Positions 50,632 to 61,757 of a stretch of DNA of 64,000 bases are shown here, one piece after another. The position numbers were made by a program, and so were the translations under genes. Numbering within the stretch: position 1 is the stretch's first letter; the number at the start of each line of letters is the position of its first letter. The notes beneath the pieces were generated by a model. The model ran no database searches and was not told where the DNA came from. It was given only the letters and a program-made list of their open reading frames with translations. Source of the DNA: Choricystis sp. odSpoLacu1 (taxonomy: Eukaryota; Chlorophyta; Trebouxiophyceae); contig OY253662.1 of assembly GCA_958009055.1 (NCBI GenBank), positions 434,001-498,000 on the forward strand, written 5' to 3'.

Positions 50632-52567
50632 GGTAGGAAAGGAGGCGGCAGGCGGATTATGTAGCTAACCAAAATTGACAAGTACGCAAAGACGCCAACA
50701 ATCAAGTTCGCAAAGACGCCAACAATCCTCTCGCCCGCCGTTGGGGAGCGGCTGCAGCCCGGTACCCGCCCGTCTGATGAATCGTTGGGGTCATACAGAG
50801 CTTGTCGGTGGAAGAGGGATGGAGTGAGGGGGAGAGGAGGAGTGCTGCTGGGGGTGTGCGCGACGGCGAGGTTGAGAGCGAAACCACAGACGCGTCGACG
50901 ACGACGACGCACTTTTTCGCTGCTTGTTGGTCGCCCGCCCTCTGAAACCACGTTTCTGACACCAAATGCACACCCACCTGGCAGTCCGCTCCGTGTGGGC
51001 GCCGCTGGCGTGGCGTGGGGGTAGGGGGGGGTTGCGCGCGGGCAGAGGAGCCAGTGTTAAAACGTGTCCGGCACAACGTGACGAAAACGTGTCGAAAACG
51101 TGACAAAACGGGACGAAACGGGACGAAACGGGACAAAACATCAACGCAGCGATAGAACAGGACAAAACTCACTCTTCACTGCTGCGTTTTTTGTGGCAAC
51201 TCGTCTCTGGGTTTTCCTTCCCCGCACTCAACACGCCATGCTGCCCTTGCTATTCGTCTCCCTCGTGCTGGCGCAGGTGAGCTGGGGCGGGCGTGGTTTT
51301 CTGCGTCGAAAGGGGGGGGGGGAGGGCGAGAGCGAGATGAATTTCGTTTTGCGCGCGCGCGCGCCCCGGGGTTCACCGGCACGCCGCCCGTCCCCGGCCC
51401 CACACACGCGACACGAGCTGCAGGCAGCGGTTTGTGGGGCTGCCTTCATGCGGAGGTGGCTGCGCGCCGCGTGGGGCGCGGCGGCGAGTGTCTTTGTTTT
51501 TGGCGCTGTTGTGGTGAGGCGACTTCTGCTGCGCGAGCGCGTGGGCGCCGCCAGACGCCACCCACTGGGGCGGGGAGGTGGGGGAGGCGGCGGAGGAGGG
51601 GACGTCGGCGCCGCCCTGTGGAGAGAAGAGGGGAGGGACACAGGGGGGAGGGGGCGGGTGTGTGGGTGCGACGTCGGCCGCACACCACAACTCCCACCCT
51701 TCTCTCTCACCAACCCTCAAACCATCCTCACCTCCATCTCGCACGGCGCCTCGACATCGGGGGCGGGCGCGGCCTGAGTGAACGGCACCGCCTCACTCAC
51801 GCCCGCCCGCCGCCGTGGCACGATGTTGCCTGCGCCTCCGGCCGTCGCAGCAGGCTCGACGACGGCATCGTCATCCGCGAACGCGGTGTCGCGCTCCCGC
51901 TTGCGTGTGGGTGCGGCCGGCGCGGTGCGGCGGCCGCGCAGCGGCATGGATGTGAGAGCAGAGAAGAGGGGCGGAAACTAGGGGTGGGCGGGGGGCGCCA
52001 TTGAGGGTGCGTGTGTGTGTGGAGTGGAGTGGGTGCGCGTGGGGGTGGGAGAGGAGGGGGCGCGCGGGGGGCTCTCTCTCCGTCGCGCCGAGTGAGAGAG
52101 AGCCGTCGAGCGCGAGAGAGCGCGGCAGGCGGTGCTGCGAGAGGAGGCACACCTCGACGCCTCTTTTTGTTTGCTCCTCACTTTCTCCTCCTTTCCCCGG
52201 TTTCGGAAGGGCCCAGCCTTGGCGCCAAGCCAGCAGGGGGGGAGGAGGGGGCAGCCCCCCCTGCCCAGCGCGCCGTCGACCGCGGCGGCGGCGACCGCTG
52301 CGGCACGGGCGGTGTCGTCGGCTTTTGTGGTCGGACGTCACCAGGGCTGCTGCCAGGATTTTGGGCGGGGCCTGGTGTCGGCCACCAGCGACACACACGT
52401 GTGTGCAGCAGCAGGGGGGGGCTGCAGGCAAGAGCACTTTGCGCGCAGCGCGTCTTTCGAAAACACTTAGTTACAGTTACAGTTCGTTACAGTTCTTACA
52501 GTTCGTTTTCAAACAAAACACCTTTTGGCGTCCTTTTCCCGCCCTCCACCCCCCAAATCATCCTGCC
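50632..52567. other. Array spacer before giant gene copy 4
   Basis: Copy of 27231-29168 with one or two fewer bases in the G-runs (near 51025 and 51312). Holds the third orphan signal exon (51238-51276) and the hypothetical minus-strand ORF (51373-51947). Confidence 0.5.
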
Positions 52568-55500
52568 ATGAAGCTGTCAGGTACGAACAAAGGGCTGGGC
52601 AGGGTCAACGAGAGTCGACGTGAGCGGGGAGGCTGCGGCTTTGCCCGCCAAAGGGGAAGCCGCCCATGCGACGATGTGGGGCCGGCTCGGCGCCCGACAA
52701 CACACCCCTTTCCCGTACCTTCACCCTCACAGCGTGCATGTTGATTGCCCTGATGGCGGCGACTGCGTCTGCGCAGACGGTGAGTCTGAAAATGGTGGGG
52801 GTTTGGCTTCCAAAGCGGAGCGCGCGTGAGGAGCGCGCGCGGAGCGCGAAACTCTGCGACACGCAGTGCGCGGCGTGCAGTCTTGGATTGCATAAAATGC
52901 GTTTTGCTACGTCGGTGGGATGTTGCCGCACGCCGCGCCAGCGGCTGAGAGTTTGCACGCAGTATCGCAAGATGGAGGGGAAACTGCCACCCTGGGGCGC
53001 AACAAAGGAAGCTGCCTTTTTTGCGTGTGTTCAAAAACCACGCCCCCCCTTCCCTCTCTCTGCAGGCCGCCACGCTGGACGCAACCATCGCCAACAAGAC
53101 GGCCGACGTGCTGGCTGCGGTCAACGCTGCAGAGAAAGCGGTGGTGTTCGCGTCGTTGAGCGCCAAGCCTGACATCACTGTCGTGGCGGCGACGCTGGCG
53201 GCGTCCAACAATTTAGCCTCCGGCTCCGCCTTGACGGTGGTTCAACCGTCACCCGCCACGCCGACCGTGCCATCAGGCACCCTGCAGTGCCTGGTGAACG
53301 CGGACGGCGTGGTGGTTGGGCTGGTGGGCAGCAACGGTAAGGGGAACGAGGGGTGGAGAGGGGGCAGTGTGTGTTTTGTTTCTTTTCAACCCCGACCCTC
53401 CACTCCCACCCCAAACAAACCCCTCCCACCCACAGGCAACTACGCGTGCTCCACCACTGCCGACACGTCCGTGCCCATTCCCATTGGCGACGGCTACATC
53501 AGCGGCTTGAAAGTGGCGGTCGCCAAGGTCGGGCCGCCGTATGTCGGCAAGCTTGTCGTCAGTGTCACGCCTCGCGGCGGCGGCTGGCCCGCCACCTACA
53601 CGTGCGGTTCGGGGGGCGGCTTGCCTGTGACTCTGTTGTCGCCCTTGCAAGCGTTGTTGCTCTATGACTCGCGGGTTGGGTGCGTGGGCGCGCCGGCGTC
53701 TGGCGGTGGCCGCCGCCGCCTGGCGTCATCTGCCACCGCGTTGAACGTGTCCAGCCTGCTGTTGGAGGTGGCCTTGCGTCCAGTGGCGGCTGACGCTCCT
53801 GTACCGACTCTTCTGCTGAACGGCGTGCCAGTGGCCGGGGAGGTGCCGACGCCGACGCCGTCCTCGCCCACCGTCACACCAAGCACAGCCAGCCGCGCCA
53901 TCAACTCGGCAGCAGCACTGATCATCACAGGCTCTGGATTTGACGCCGCGGCAGCTGGCAACGCGGTCACACTCAGCCTTGATGCAGTCGGCAATGTGAC
54001 GTCGGCGACGTCCAACCGACTCGACGTCACGCTGACGACGGCTCCCACGAGCGTTGGCTCGCTGACCGCCATCGTGACATCGTTTGGTGTGTCCAGCGGG
54101 CCGGCTGTGCAGGTAGCGACCGTCGTGGCCCCACCAACCGTCGTTGTCAACACGTCCAGCCGTGCCCTAGACGCGCCGACACTCGTCATCGCCGGCACCG
54201 GTTTCGACGCGTCGACGCCGTCGGCCAACGTGGTGGCCTTGAGCAGCGGCAACGGCACGGTGACGGGCGCGACGCCTACTTCTCTGACCGTCGCGTTTTC
54301 CTCGCCGCCGAGCCTCGGCAATCTCACGGCTGTGGTGACGTCGTTCGGCGGGGCCAGCGGCGCGGCTGTGCAGGTGGCCACCGTGGTGGCCGCACCGACC
54401 GTCGTTGTCAACACGTCCAGCCGTGCCCAAGACGCGCCGACACTCGTCATCGCTGGCACCGGTTTCGACGCGTCGACGCCGTCGGCCAACGTGGTGGCCT
54501 TGAGCAGCGGCAACGGCACGGTGACGGGCGCGACGCCTACTTCTCTGACCGTCGCGTTTTCCTCGCCGCCGAGCCTCGGCAATCTCACGGCTGTGGTGAC
54601 GTCGTTCGGCGGGGCCAGCGACGCCCCTGTGCAGGTGGCCACCGTGGTGGCCGCACCGACCGTCGTTGTCAACACGTCCAACCTGGCCCAAGACGCGCCG
54701 ACACTCGTCATCGCCGGCACCGGTTTCGACGCGTCGACGCCGTCGGCCAACGTGGTGGCCTTGAGCAGCGGCAACGGCACGGTGACGGGCGCGACGCCTA
54801 CTTCTCTGACCGTCGCGTTTTCCTCGCCGCCGAGCCTTGGCGATCTCACGGCTGTTGTGACGTCGTTCGGCGGGGCCAGCGTCGCCCCTGTGCAGGTGGC
54901 CACCGTCGTGGCCGCACCGACCGTCGTTGTCAACACGTCCAACCTGGCCCAAGACGCGCCGACACTCGTCATCGCCGGCACCGGTTTCGACGCGTCGACG
55001 GCGTCGGCCAACGTGGTGGCCTTGAGCAGCGGCAACGGCACGGTGACCGGCGCGACGCCTACTTCTCTGACCGTCGCGTTTTCCTCGCCGCCGAGCCTTG
55101 GCAATCTCACGGCTGTGGTGACGTCGTTCGACGGGGCCAGCGTCGCCCCTGTGCAGGTGGCCACCGTCGTGGCCGCACCGACCGTCGTTGTCAACACGTC
55201 CAGCCGTGCCCAAGACGCGCCGACACTCGTCATCGCCGGCACCGGTTTCGACGCGTCGACGCCGTCGGCCAACGTGGTGGCCTTGAGCGGCGGCAACGGC
55301 ACGGTGACGGGCGCGACGCCTACTTCTCTGACCGTCGCGTTTTCCTCGCCGCCGAGCCTTGGCGATCTCACGGCTGTGGTGACGTCGTTCGGCGGGGCCA
55401 GCGGCGCGGCTGTGCAGGTGGCCACCGTCGTGGCCGCACCGACCGTCGTTGTCAACACGTCCAGCCGTGCCCTAGACGCGCCGACACTCGTCATCGCCGG

Positions 55501-57148
55501 CACCGGTTTCGACGCGTCGACGCCGTCGGCCAACGTGGTGGCCTTGAGCAGCGGCAACGGCACGGTGACGGGCGCGACGCCTACTTCTCTGACCGTCGCG
55601 TTTTCCTCGCCGCCGAGCCTTGGCGATCTCACGGCTGTTGTGACGTCGTTTGGCGGGGCCAGCGACGCGGCTGTGCAGGTGGCCACCGTCGTGGCCGCAC
55701 CGACCGTCGTTGTCAACACGTCCAACCTGGCCCAAGACGCGCCGACACTGGTCATCGCCGGCACCGGTTTCGACGCGTCGACGCCGTCGGCCAACGTGGT
55801 GGCCTTGAGCAGCGGCAACGGCACGTTGACGGGCGCGACGCCTACTTCTCTGACCGTCGCGTTTTCCTCGCCGCCGAGCCTTGGCGATCTCACGGCTGTC
55901 GTGACGTCGTTCGGCGGGGCCAGCGACGCGGCTGTGCAGGTGGCCATCGTCGTGGCCGCACCGACCGTCGTTGTCAACACGTCCAGCCTGGCCCAAGACG
56001 CGCCGACACTGGTCATCGCCGGCACCGGTTTCGACGCGTCGACGCCGTCGGCCAACGTGGTGGCTTTGAGCAGCGGCAACGGCACGGTGACGGGCGCGAC
56101 GCCTACTTCTCTGACCGTCGCGTTTTCCTCGCCGCCGAGCCTTGGCGATCTCACGGCTGTTGTGACGTCGTTTGGCGGGGCCAGCGGCACGGCTGTGCAG
56201 GTGGCCACCGTCGTGGCCCCACCCCCGAAGCTGGCTGCTGTGGTTATACGCGGCGGCATCTACACGAGTTCCAACTTTGGCGGGACGTGGACTCCGTCGA
56301 CCTCTGGTCTGCCTGCGTCGGGTCTCTGGTATTCGATCACGTCGTCGTCGGACGGCACGAAGCTGGCTGCTGTGATTTATGGCGGCGGCATCTACACGAG
56401 TTCCAACTCTGGCGCGACGTGGACTCAGTCGACCGCTGGTCTGCCGAGTGACATGCTCGAATGGATTTCGATCACGTCGTCGTCGGACGGCACGAAGCTG
56501 GCTGCTGTGATTGCTGGCGGCGGCATCTACACGAGTTCCTACTCTGGCGGGAGGACGTGGACTCTGGCGACCTCTGGTCTGCCTGGGTCGGCCAGCTGGC
56601 GTTCGATCACGTCGTCGTCGGACGGCACGAAGCTGGCTGCTGTGGTTGATGACGGCGGCATCTACACGAGTTCCAACTCTGGCGGGACGTGGACTCTGGC
56701 GACCTCTGGTCTGCCTGGAAGGGCCGGCTGGCGTTCGATCACGTCGTCGGCGGACGGCACGAAGCTGGCTGCTGGGGTTGAAGGCGGCGGCATCTACACG
56801 AGTTCCAACTCTGGCGCGACGTGGACTCGGGCGGCGACCTCTGGTAACGCCTTCTGGCGTTCGATCACGTTGTCGGCGGACGGCACGAAGCTGGCTGCTG
56901 TGGTTGAAGGCGGCGGCATCTACTTGAGTTCCAACTTTGGCAGGACGTGGACTCAGGCCATCTCTGGTCTGCCTGCGTCGGCCGTCTGGCGTTCGATCAC
57001 GTCGTCGCCGGACGGCACGAAGCTGGCTGCTGTGGGTATACGCGGCGGCATCTACACGAGTTCCAACTCTGGCGGGACGTGGACTCAGTCGACCTCTGGT
57101 CTGCCGAGTGACAAGCTCGATTGGATTTCGATCACGTTGTCAGCGTGA
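52568..57148 (+). CDS. Giant secreted TIG/Asp-box repeat protein, copy 4
   Basis: Exons 52568-52580, 52733-52779, 53066-53336 and 53436-57148 give 1347 residues. The architecture follows copy 1: signal peptide, N-terminal domain, one diverged TIG, eight near-identical TIG modules (54134-56221) and seven Asp-box repeats. Some repeats vary (SSNSGATW, SSYSGGRTW, LSSNFGRTW). The frame ends SITLSA at the same deletion as copy 1. Intron 3 carries an extra AAAC, making it 99 bp and stop-free, so the frame is open from exon 3 straight into exon 4 even if the intron is retained. The Asp-box order differs from copy 1 although the downstream spacer is nearly identical. Confidence 0.78.
54134..56221 (+). 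repeat. TIG-module tandem array, copy 4 (8 x 261 bp)
   Basis: Eight 261-bp units. Linker order: SSRAL, SSRAQ, SNLAQ, SNLAQ, SSRAQ, SSRAL, SNLAQ, SSLAQ. Confidence 0.95.
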
Positions 57149-57437
57149 CACGAGTTCCAACTCTGGCGGGACGTGGACTCCGGCGACCTCTGGTCTACCT
57201 GCGTCGGCTTACTGGGGATCGATCACGTCGTCGTCGGACGGCACGAAGCTGGCTGCTGTGATTTTTGGCGGCGGCATCTACACGAGTTCCGACTCTGGCG
57301 GGACGTGGACTCCGTATGTGCTGGCGTACAAGTCGTCTGTGTGAGGCAACATGACCGCGGCGGGCACCGTTAACGAGTACTTGTTTGCCGCCATGTCGGG
57401 CGTGAGGTACACGTTCAGCATGAACAACACCTGCTAA
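57139..57437 (+). pseudogene. Out-of-frame 3' remainder of giant gene copy 4
   Basis: Same deletion, TGA (57342-57344) and trailing 30-codon open stretch to TAA (57435-57437) as at 34255-34553. Confidence 0.6.
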
Positions 57438-58593
57438 ACAACACGACACCCAATTGTGCATAGATCATGTCGACCTCCCTGTGGCTCACGAAACCGCACA
57501 CATGCCACTGTGGCACCCCCCCTCTCCCCCTTTTTTCGACCCCTTTTTTTCAAACACCATTTCATGTGTTTTACGTGGCACCCACGACCCGCCCGGCTGG
57601 TGCAACAACGCCGGCCAACATCGGCGCGCGTTGTGGTCGTCCTGCTGGATGACAAAATCGCGCTACTGGATCGGGGGAACAACCACCCCCCTCCCGCCGT
57701 CGTCCTCCCTCCCCCCCCCCCCCCCCGCCCCCTTCCGTCCAGCCTTTGCTGGAATGAAGGGGGCGGGGGGGGGAGGGGTGGGTGATGGCGACGTACGGCA
57801 TTTCCCCCCTCCGACCTTTTCTTTCGTTTTAGACCGCACCCTCCCCTCCACCCGCCCGCCCCCCTTCCCGCACTTCCCACCCTCCCCCATCCACACGAGG
57901 AAAGAGAGTTCTGAACTCTTGTTGCCTTGTTTTTTTTCTTCAAGTTTCATCAGTGCCTGGTGCACCAGCCCTGAAATCACTCGACTCTAGCGCGCCACTG
58001 TGGCCACCAAGCGGTGTCTGTGTTTCGAGCGGCCTTTTTTTATCAATTTTGTGTAACGCATGCCCGGCTGCTTTGTGTGGCCGCCAACTGTGCCAACATG
58101 AGGGTGCGCCCCCGCGTGGTGGGGCAGGTTTTGTGGCGGGCGTCATTCCACAGGTGATGGGCGTGTGTTTTCCTATTTCCTTTGTCACGCCCGGGACGTG
58201 GCTCTGGGGTTGAGCGGGTCGGCCGCAGAGGCCGCAGAGAGGGACCACCATCAAAACAACAGGATTTTGTTGGTGCAAAGAACGTGGTACGGACGCGACG
58301 TCTCTCTCTACGGCTCTGCACCCCCACACTCCACCCACTTCCCCCCCCCCCCCCTCCTGCGCACCCGCGCGCGGCCCTCATCCCACTCTTCCACTGGTCT
58401 CGAGTGATACGCACGACTTTGTACCGCCCGCCCTGGCGCGCACACTGGTGGGTGGCGTTGGTTTGGGGCGGGGCGGGGCAGCAGACGCGCGTGCGTGTGT
58501 CTCGCAAGATGGCGACGAATCAGACTGCATCCAACGCGCGGCGCCCCAATCGCGGCTCGCTCGCACGCGCGGCGTGCGTCCTTGCGCGCCCGC
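57438..58593. other. 3' spacer of array unit 4
   Basis: Near-identical to 34554-35708. Differences are a few substitutions and homopolymer lengths. No gene supported. Confidence 0.4.
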
Positions 58594-58634
58594 TTAGGGT
58601 TAGGGTTAGGGTTAGGGTTAGGGTTAGGGTTAGG
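58594..58634. repeat. Interstitial telomeric repeat 4b (TTAGGG x 6.8)
   Basis: Six full TTAGGG units plus TTAGG, one unit longer than the paralogous site at 35709. Confidence 0.95.
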
Positions 58635-59021
58635 CTGGGGTGGGGCTGGAGTGGGTGCGCGTGGGGGTGGGAGAGGAGGGGGCGCGCGGGGGGCTCTCTC
58701 TCCGTCGCGCCGAGTGAGAGAGAGCCGTCGAGCACGAGAGAGCGCGGCAGGCGGTGCTGCTCGGCGTCGTGGTGCACCTGGGCAGCATGCTGGGGGGGGC
58801 ATTATGTCGCGTACGTGCGGCGGGATGTCGACGCCAAGAAGAAGAAGAAGAAAAATGACGAGGACGAGGGTGGCGACGACTCGCCATCCACCACCACCAC
58901 CACCCAATGTTACCGGGCGTCCGACTCGCACGTGGCCGCGGTGGGCGAGGCCGAGGTGCTGGCGTGTGAGGCGTACATTCTGTTGTATGGGCGGGTGGAG
59001 GATGAGGTGGAGAGAGGGTGA
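58635..59021 (+). pseudogene. Displaced spacer plus USP 3'-exon fragment, copy 3
   Basis: 58635-58757 repeats the displaced spacer piece. The USP tail then runs to a stop at 59019. The G-run before the catalytic His codon has eight Gs instead of seven, putting the upstream part out of frame, and one GAG is GAT near 59002. Confidence 0.85.
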
Positions 59022-59154
59022 GAGAGAGAGGAGGGGGTTCAGTTTTTCGTTTTGCACGGGGGCCTCTGTTATTGCACAGTGGGGAAAAGGTCGATGGCGG
59101 GGTCTGTTGTTGTTGGGGGGTGTTAGCGGAAGAAGAGGGTTTGGCGAGAAGATC
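59022..59154. other. USP 3' flank, copy 3
   Basis: Repeat of 26432-26564. No gene. Confidence 0.5.
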
Positions 59155-59802
59155 GTGCTCAGCCTCAACGCGGTCGGCGCCGTGTTCTCTGCGACCGCGA
59201 CACAACTCACTGTCACACTCTCGACGGCGCCGACGAGCACGGGCGCTCTCACCGCCGTGGTTACGTAGTCCGGTACCTCCTCTGGTGCGGCAGTGCAGGT
59301 GGCCACCATCGTTGCCGCGCCGACTGTGACTCAAAACACTGCCAACATTTTACTCAGTGCTGTGCTGAATCGTGGCACGGCCGGCAGTGCGTCCTCAGCG
59401 ACGGCGACGCAGTTGACAGTTACTTTTACGACGGCTCCGACGAGCGCTGGCGCGATGACCGCCGTGGACACGTCTTTCGGCGGCGCCAGCGGCTCGACAG
59501 TGCAGGTTGCAACGGTAGCGACCCAGTTCAATCAACCGGGCCTTTTAACCATTGAGAATGGTGACGCATTCGTGCCAAATTTCGGTGGGAGCTCTGTTTC
59601 AATTTGTCAGGTCAGCGGGACGCCGCCGACGCTCAGTGGGTGCTCCTACTCGGGCAGCGGCTTTTTGCAGCCTGTTGCAATCACTTTGGACGGCTTGGGA
59701 CATGCGTACATCGTTAATTTCGGCACTCCTGACATCTCGGTGTGTACCGTCACGGGTTCATCGCCTCCCCCGCTGACCTCCTGCTCAACTTCTGGCAGTG
59801 AA
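59155..59802 (+). pseudogene. TIG/NHL-like secreted-protein fragment, copy 4
   Basis: Same as copy 1 at +32,590 bp, including the TAG at 59266-59268. Confidence 0.7.
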
Positions 59803-59820
59803 GGGTTAGGGTTAGGGTTT
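59803..59820. repeat. Interstitial telomeric repeat 3d
   Basis: GGG TTAGGG TTAGGG TTT, as at 27213. Confidence 0.9.
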
Positions 59821-61757
59821 GGTAGGAAAGGAGGCGGCAGGCGGATTATGTAGCTAACCAAAATTGACAAGTACGCAAAGACGCCAACAATCAAGTTCGC
59901 AAAGACGCCAACAATCCTCTCGCCCGCCGTTGGGGAGCGGCTGCAGCCCGGTACCCGCCCGTCTGATGAATCGTTGGGGTCATACAGAGCTTGTCGGTGG
60001 AAGAGGGATGGAGTGAGGGGGAGAGGAGGAGTGCTGCTGGGGGTGTGCGCGACGGCGAGGTTGAGAGCGAAACCACAGACGCGTCGACGACGACGACGCA
60101 CTTTTTCGCTGCTTGTTGGTCGCCCGCCCTCTGAAACCACGTTTCTGACACCAAATGCACACCCACCTGGCAGTCCGCTCCGTGTGGGCGCCGCTGGCGT
60201 GGCGTGGGGGTAGGGGGGGGTTGCGCGCGGGCAGAGGAGCCAGTGTTAAAACGTGTCCGGCACAACGTGACGAAAACGTGTCGAAAACGTGACAAAACGG
60301 GACGAAACGGGACGAAACGGGACAAAACATCAACGCAGCGATAGAACAGGACAAAACTCACTCTTCACTGCTGCGTTTTTTGTGGCAACTCGTCTCTGGG
60401 TTTTCCTTCCCCGCACTCAACACGCCATGCTGCCCTTGCTATTCGTCTCCCTCGTGCTGGCGCAGGTGAGCTGGGGCGGGCGTGGTTTTCTGCGTCGAAA
60501 GGGGGGGGGGGGAGGGCGAGAGCGAGATGAATTTCGTTTTGCGCGCGCGCGCGCCCCGGGGTTCACCGGCACGCCGCCCGTCCCCGGCCCCACACACGCG
60601 ACACGAGCTGCAGGCAGCGGTTTGTGGGGCTGCCTTCATGCGGAGGTGGCTGCGCGCCGCGTGGGGCGCGGCGGCGAGTGTCTTTGTTTTTGGCGCTGTT
60701 GTGGTGAGGCGACTTCTGCTGCGCGAGCGCGTGGGCGCCGCCAGACGCCACCCACTGGGGCGGGGAGGTGGGGGAGGCGGCGGAGGAGGGGACGTCGGCG
60801 CCGCCCTGTGGAGAGAAGAGGGGAGGGACACAGGGGGGAGGGGGCGGGTGTGTGGGTGCGACGTCGGCCGCACACCACAACTCCCACCCTTCTCTCTCAC
60901 CAACCCTCAAACCATCCTCACCTCCATCTCGCACGGCGCCTCGACATCGGGGGCGGGCGCGGCCTGAGTGAACGGCACCGCCTCACTCACGCCCGCCCGC
61001 CGCCGTGGCACGATGTTGCCTGCGCCTCCGGCCGTCGCAGCAGGCTCGACGACGGCATCGTCATCCGCGAACGCGGTGTCGCGCTCCCGCTTGCGTGTGG
61101 GTGCGGCCGGCGCGGTGCGGCGGCCGCGCAGCGGCATGGATGTGAGAGCAGAGAAGAGGGGCGGAAACTAGGGGTGGGCGGGGGGCGCCATTGAGGGTGC
61201 GTGTGTGTGTGGAGTGGAGTGGGTGCGCGTGGGGGTGGGAGAGGAGGGGGCGCGCGGGGGGCTCTCTCTCCGTCGCGCCGAGTGAGAGAGAGCCGTCGAG
61301 CGCGAGAGAGCGCGGCAGGCGGTGCTGCGAGAGGAGGCACACCTCGACGCCTCTTTTTGTTTGCTCCTCACTTTCTCCTCCTTTCCCCGGTTTCGGAAGG
61401 GCCCAGCCTTGGCGCCAAGCCAGCAGGGGGGGAGGAGGGGGCAGCCCCCCCTGCCCAGCGCGCCGTCGACCGCGGCGGCGGCGACCGCTGCGGCACGGGC
61501 GGTGTCGTCGGCTTTTGTGGTCGGACGTCACCAGGGCTGCTGCCAGGATTTTGGGCGGGGCCTGGTGTCGGCCACCAGCGACACACACGTGTGTGCAGCA
61601 GCAGGGGGGGGCTGCAGGCAAGAGCACTTTGCGCGCAGCGCGTCTTTCGAAAACACTTAGTTACAGTTACAGTTCGTTACAGTTCTTACAGTTCGTTTTC
61701 AAACAAAACACCTTTTGGCGTCCTTTTCCCGCCCTCCACCCCCCAAATCATCCTGCC
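59821..61757. other. Array spacer before giant gene copy 5
   Basis: Copy of 27231-29168. Contains the fourth orphan signal exon (60427-60465) and the hypothetical minus-strand ORF (60563-61137). Confidence 0.5.
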
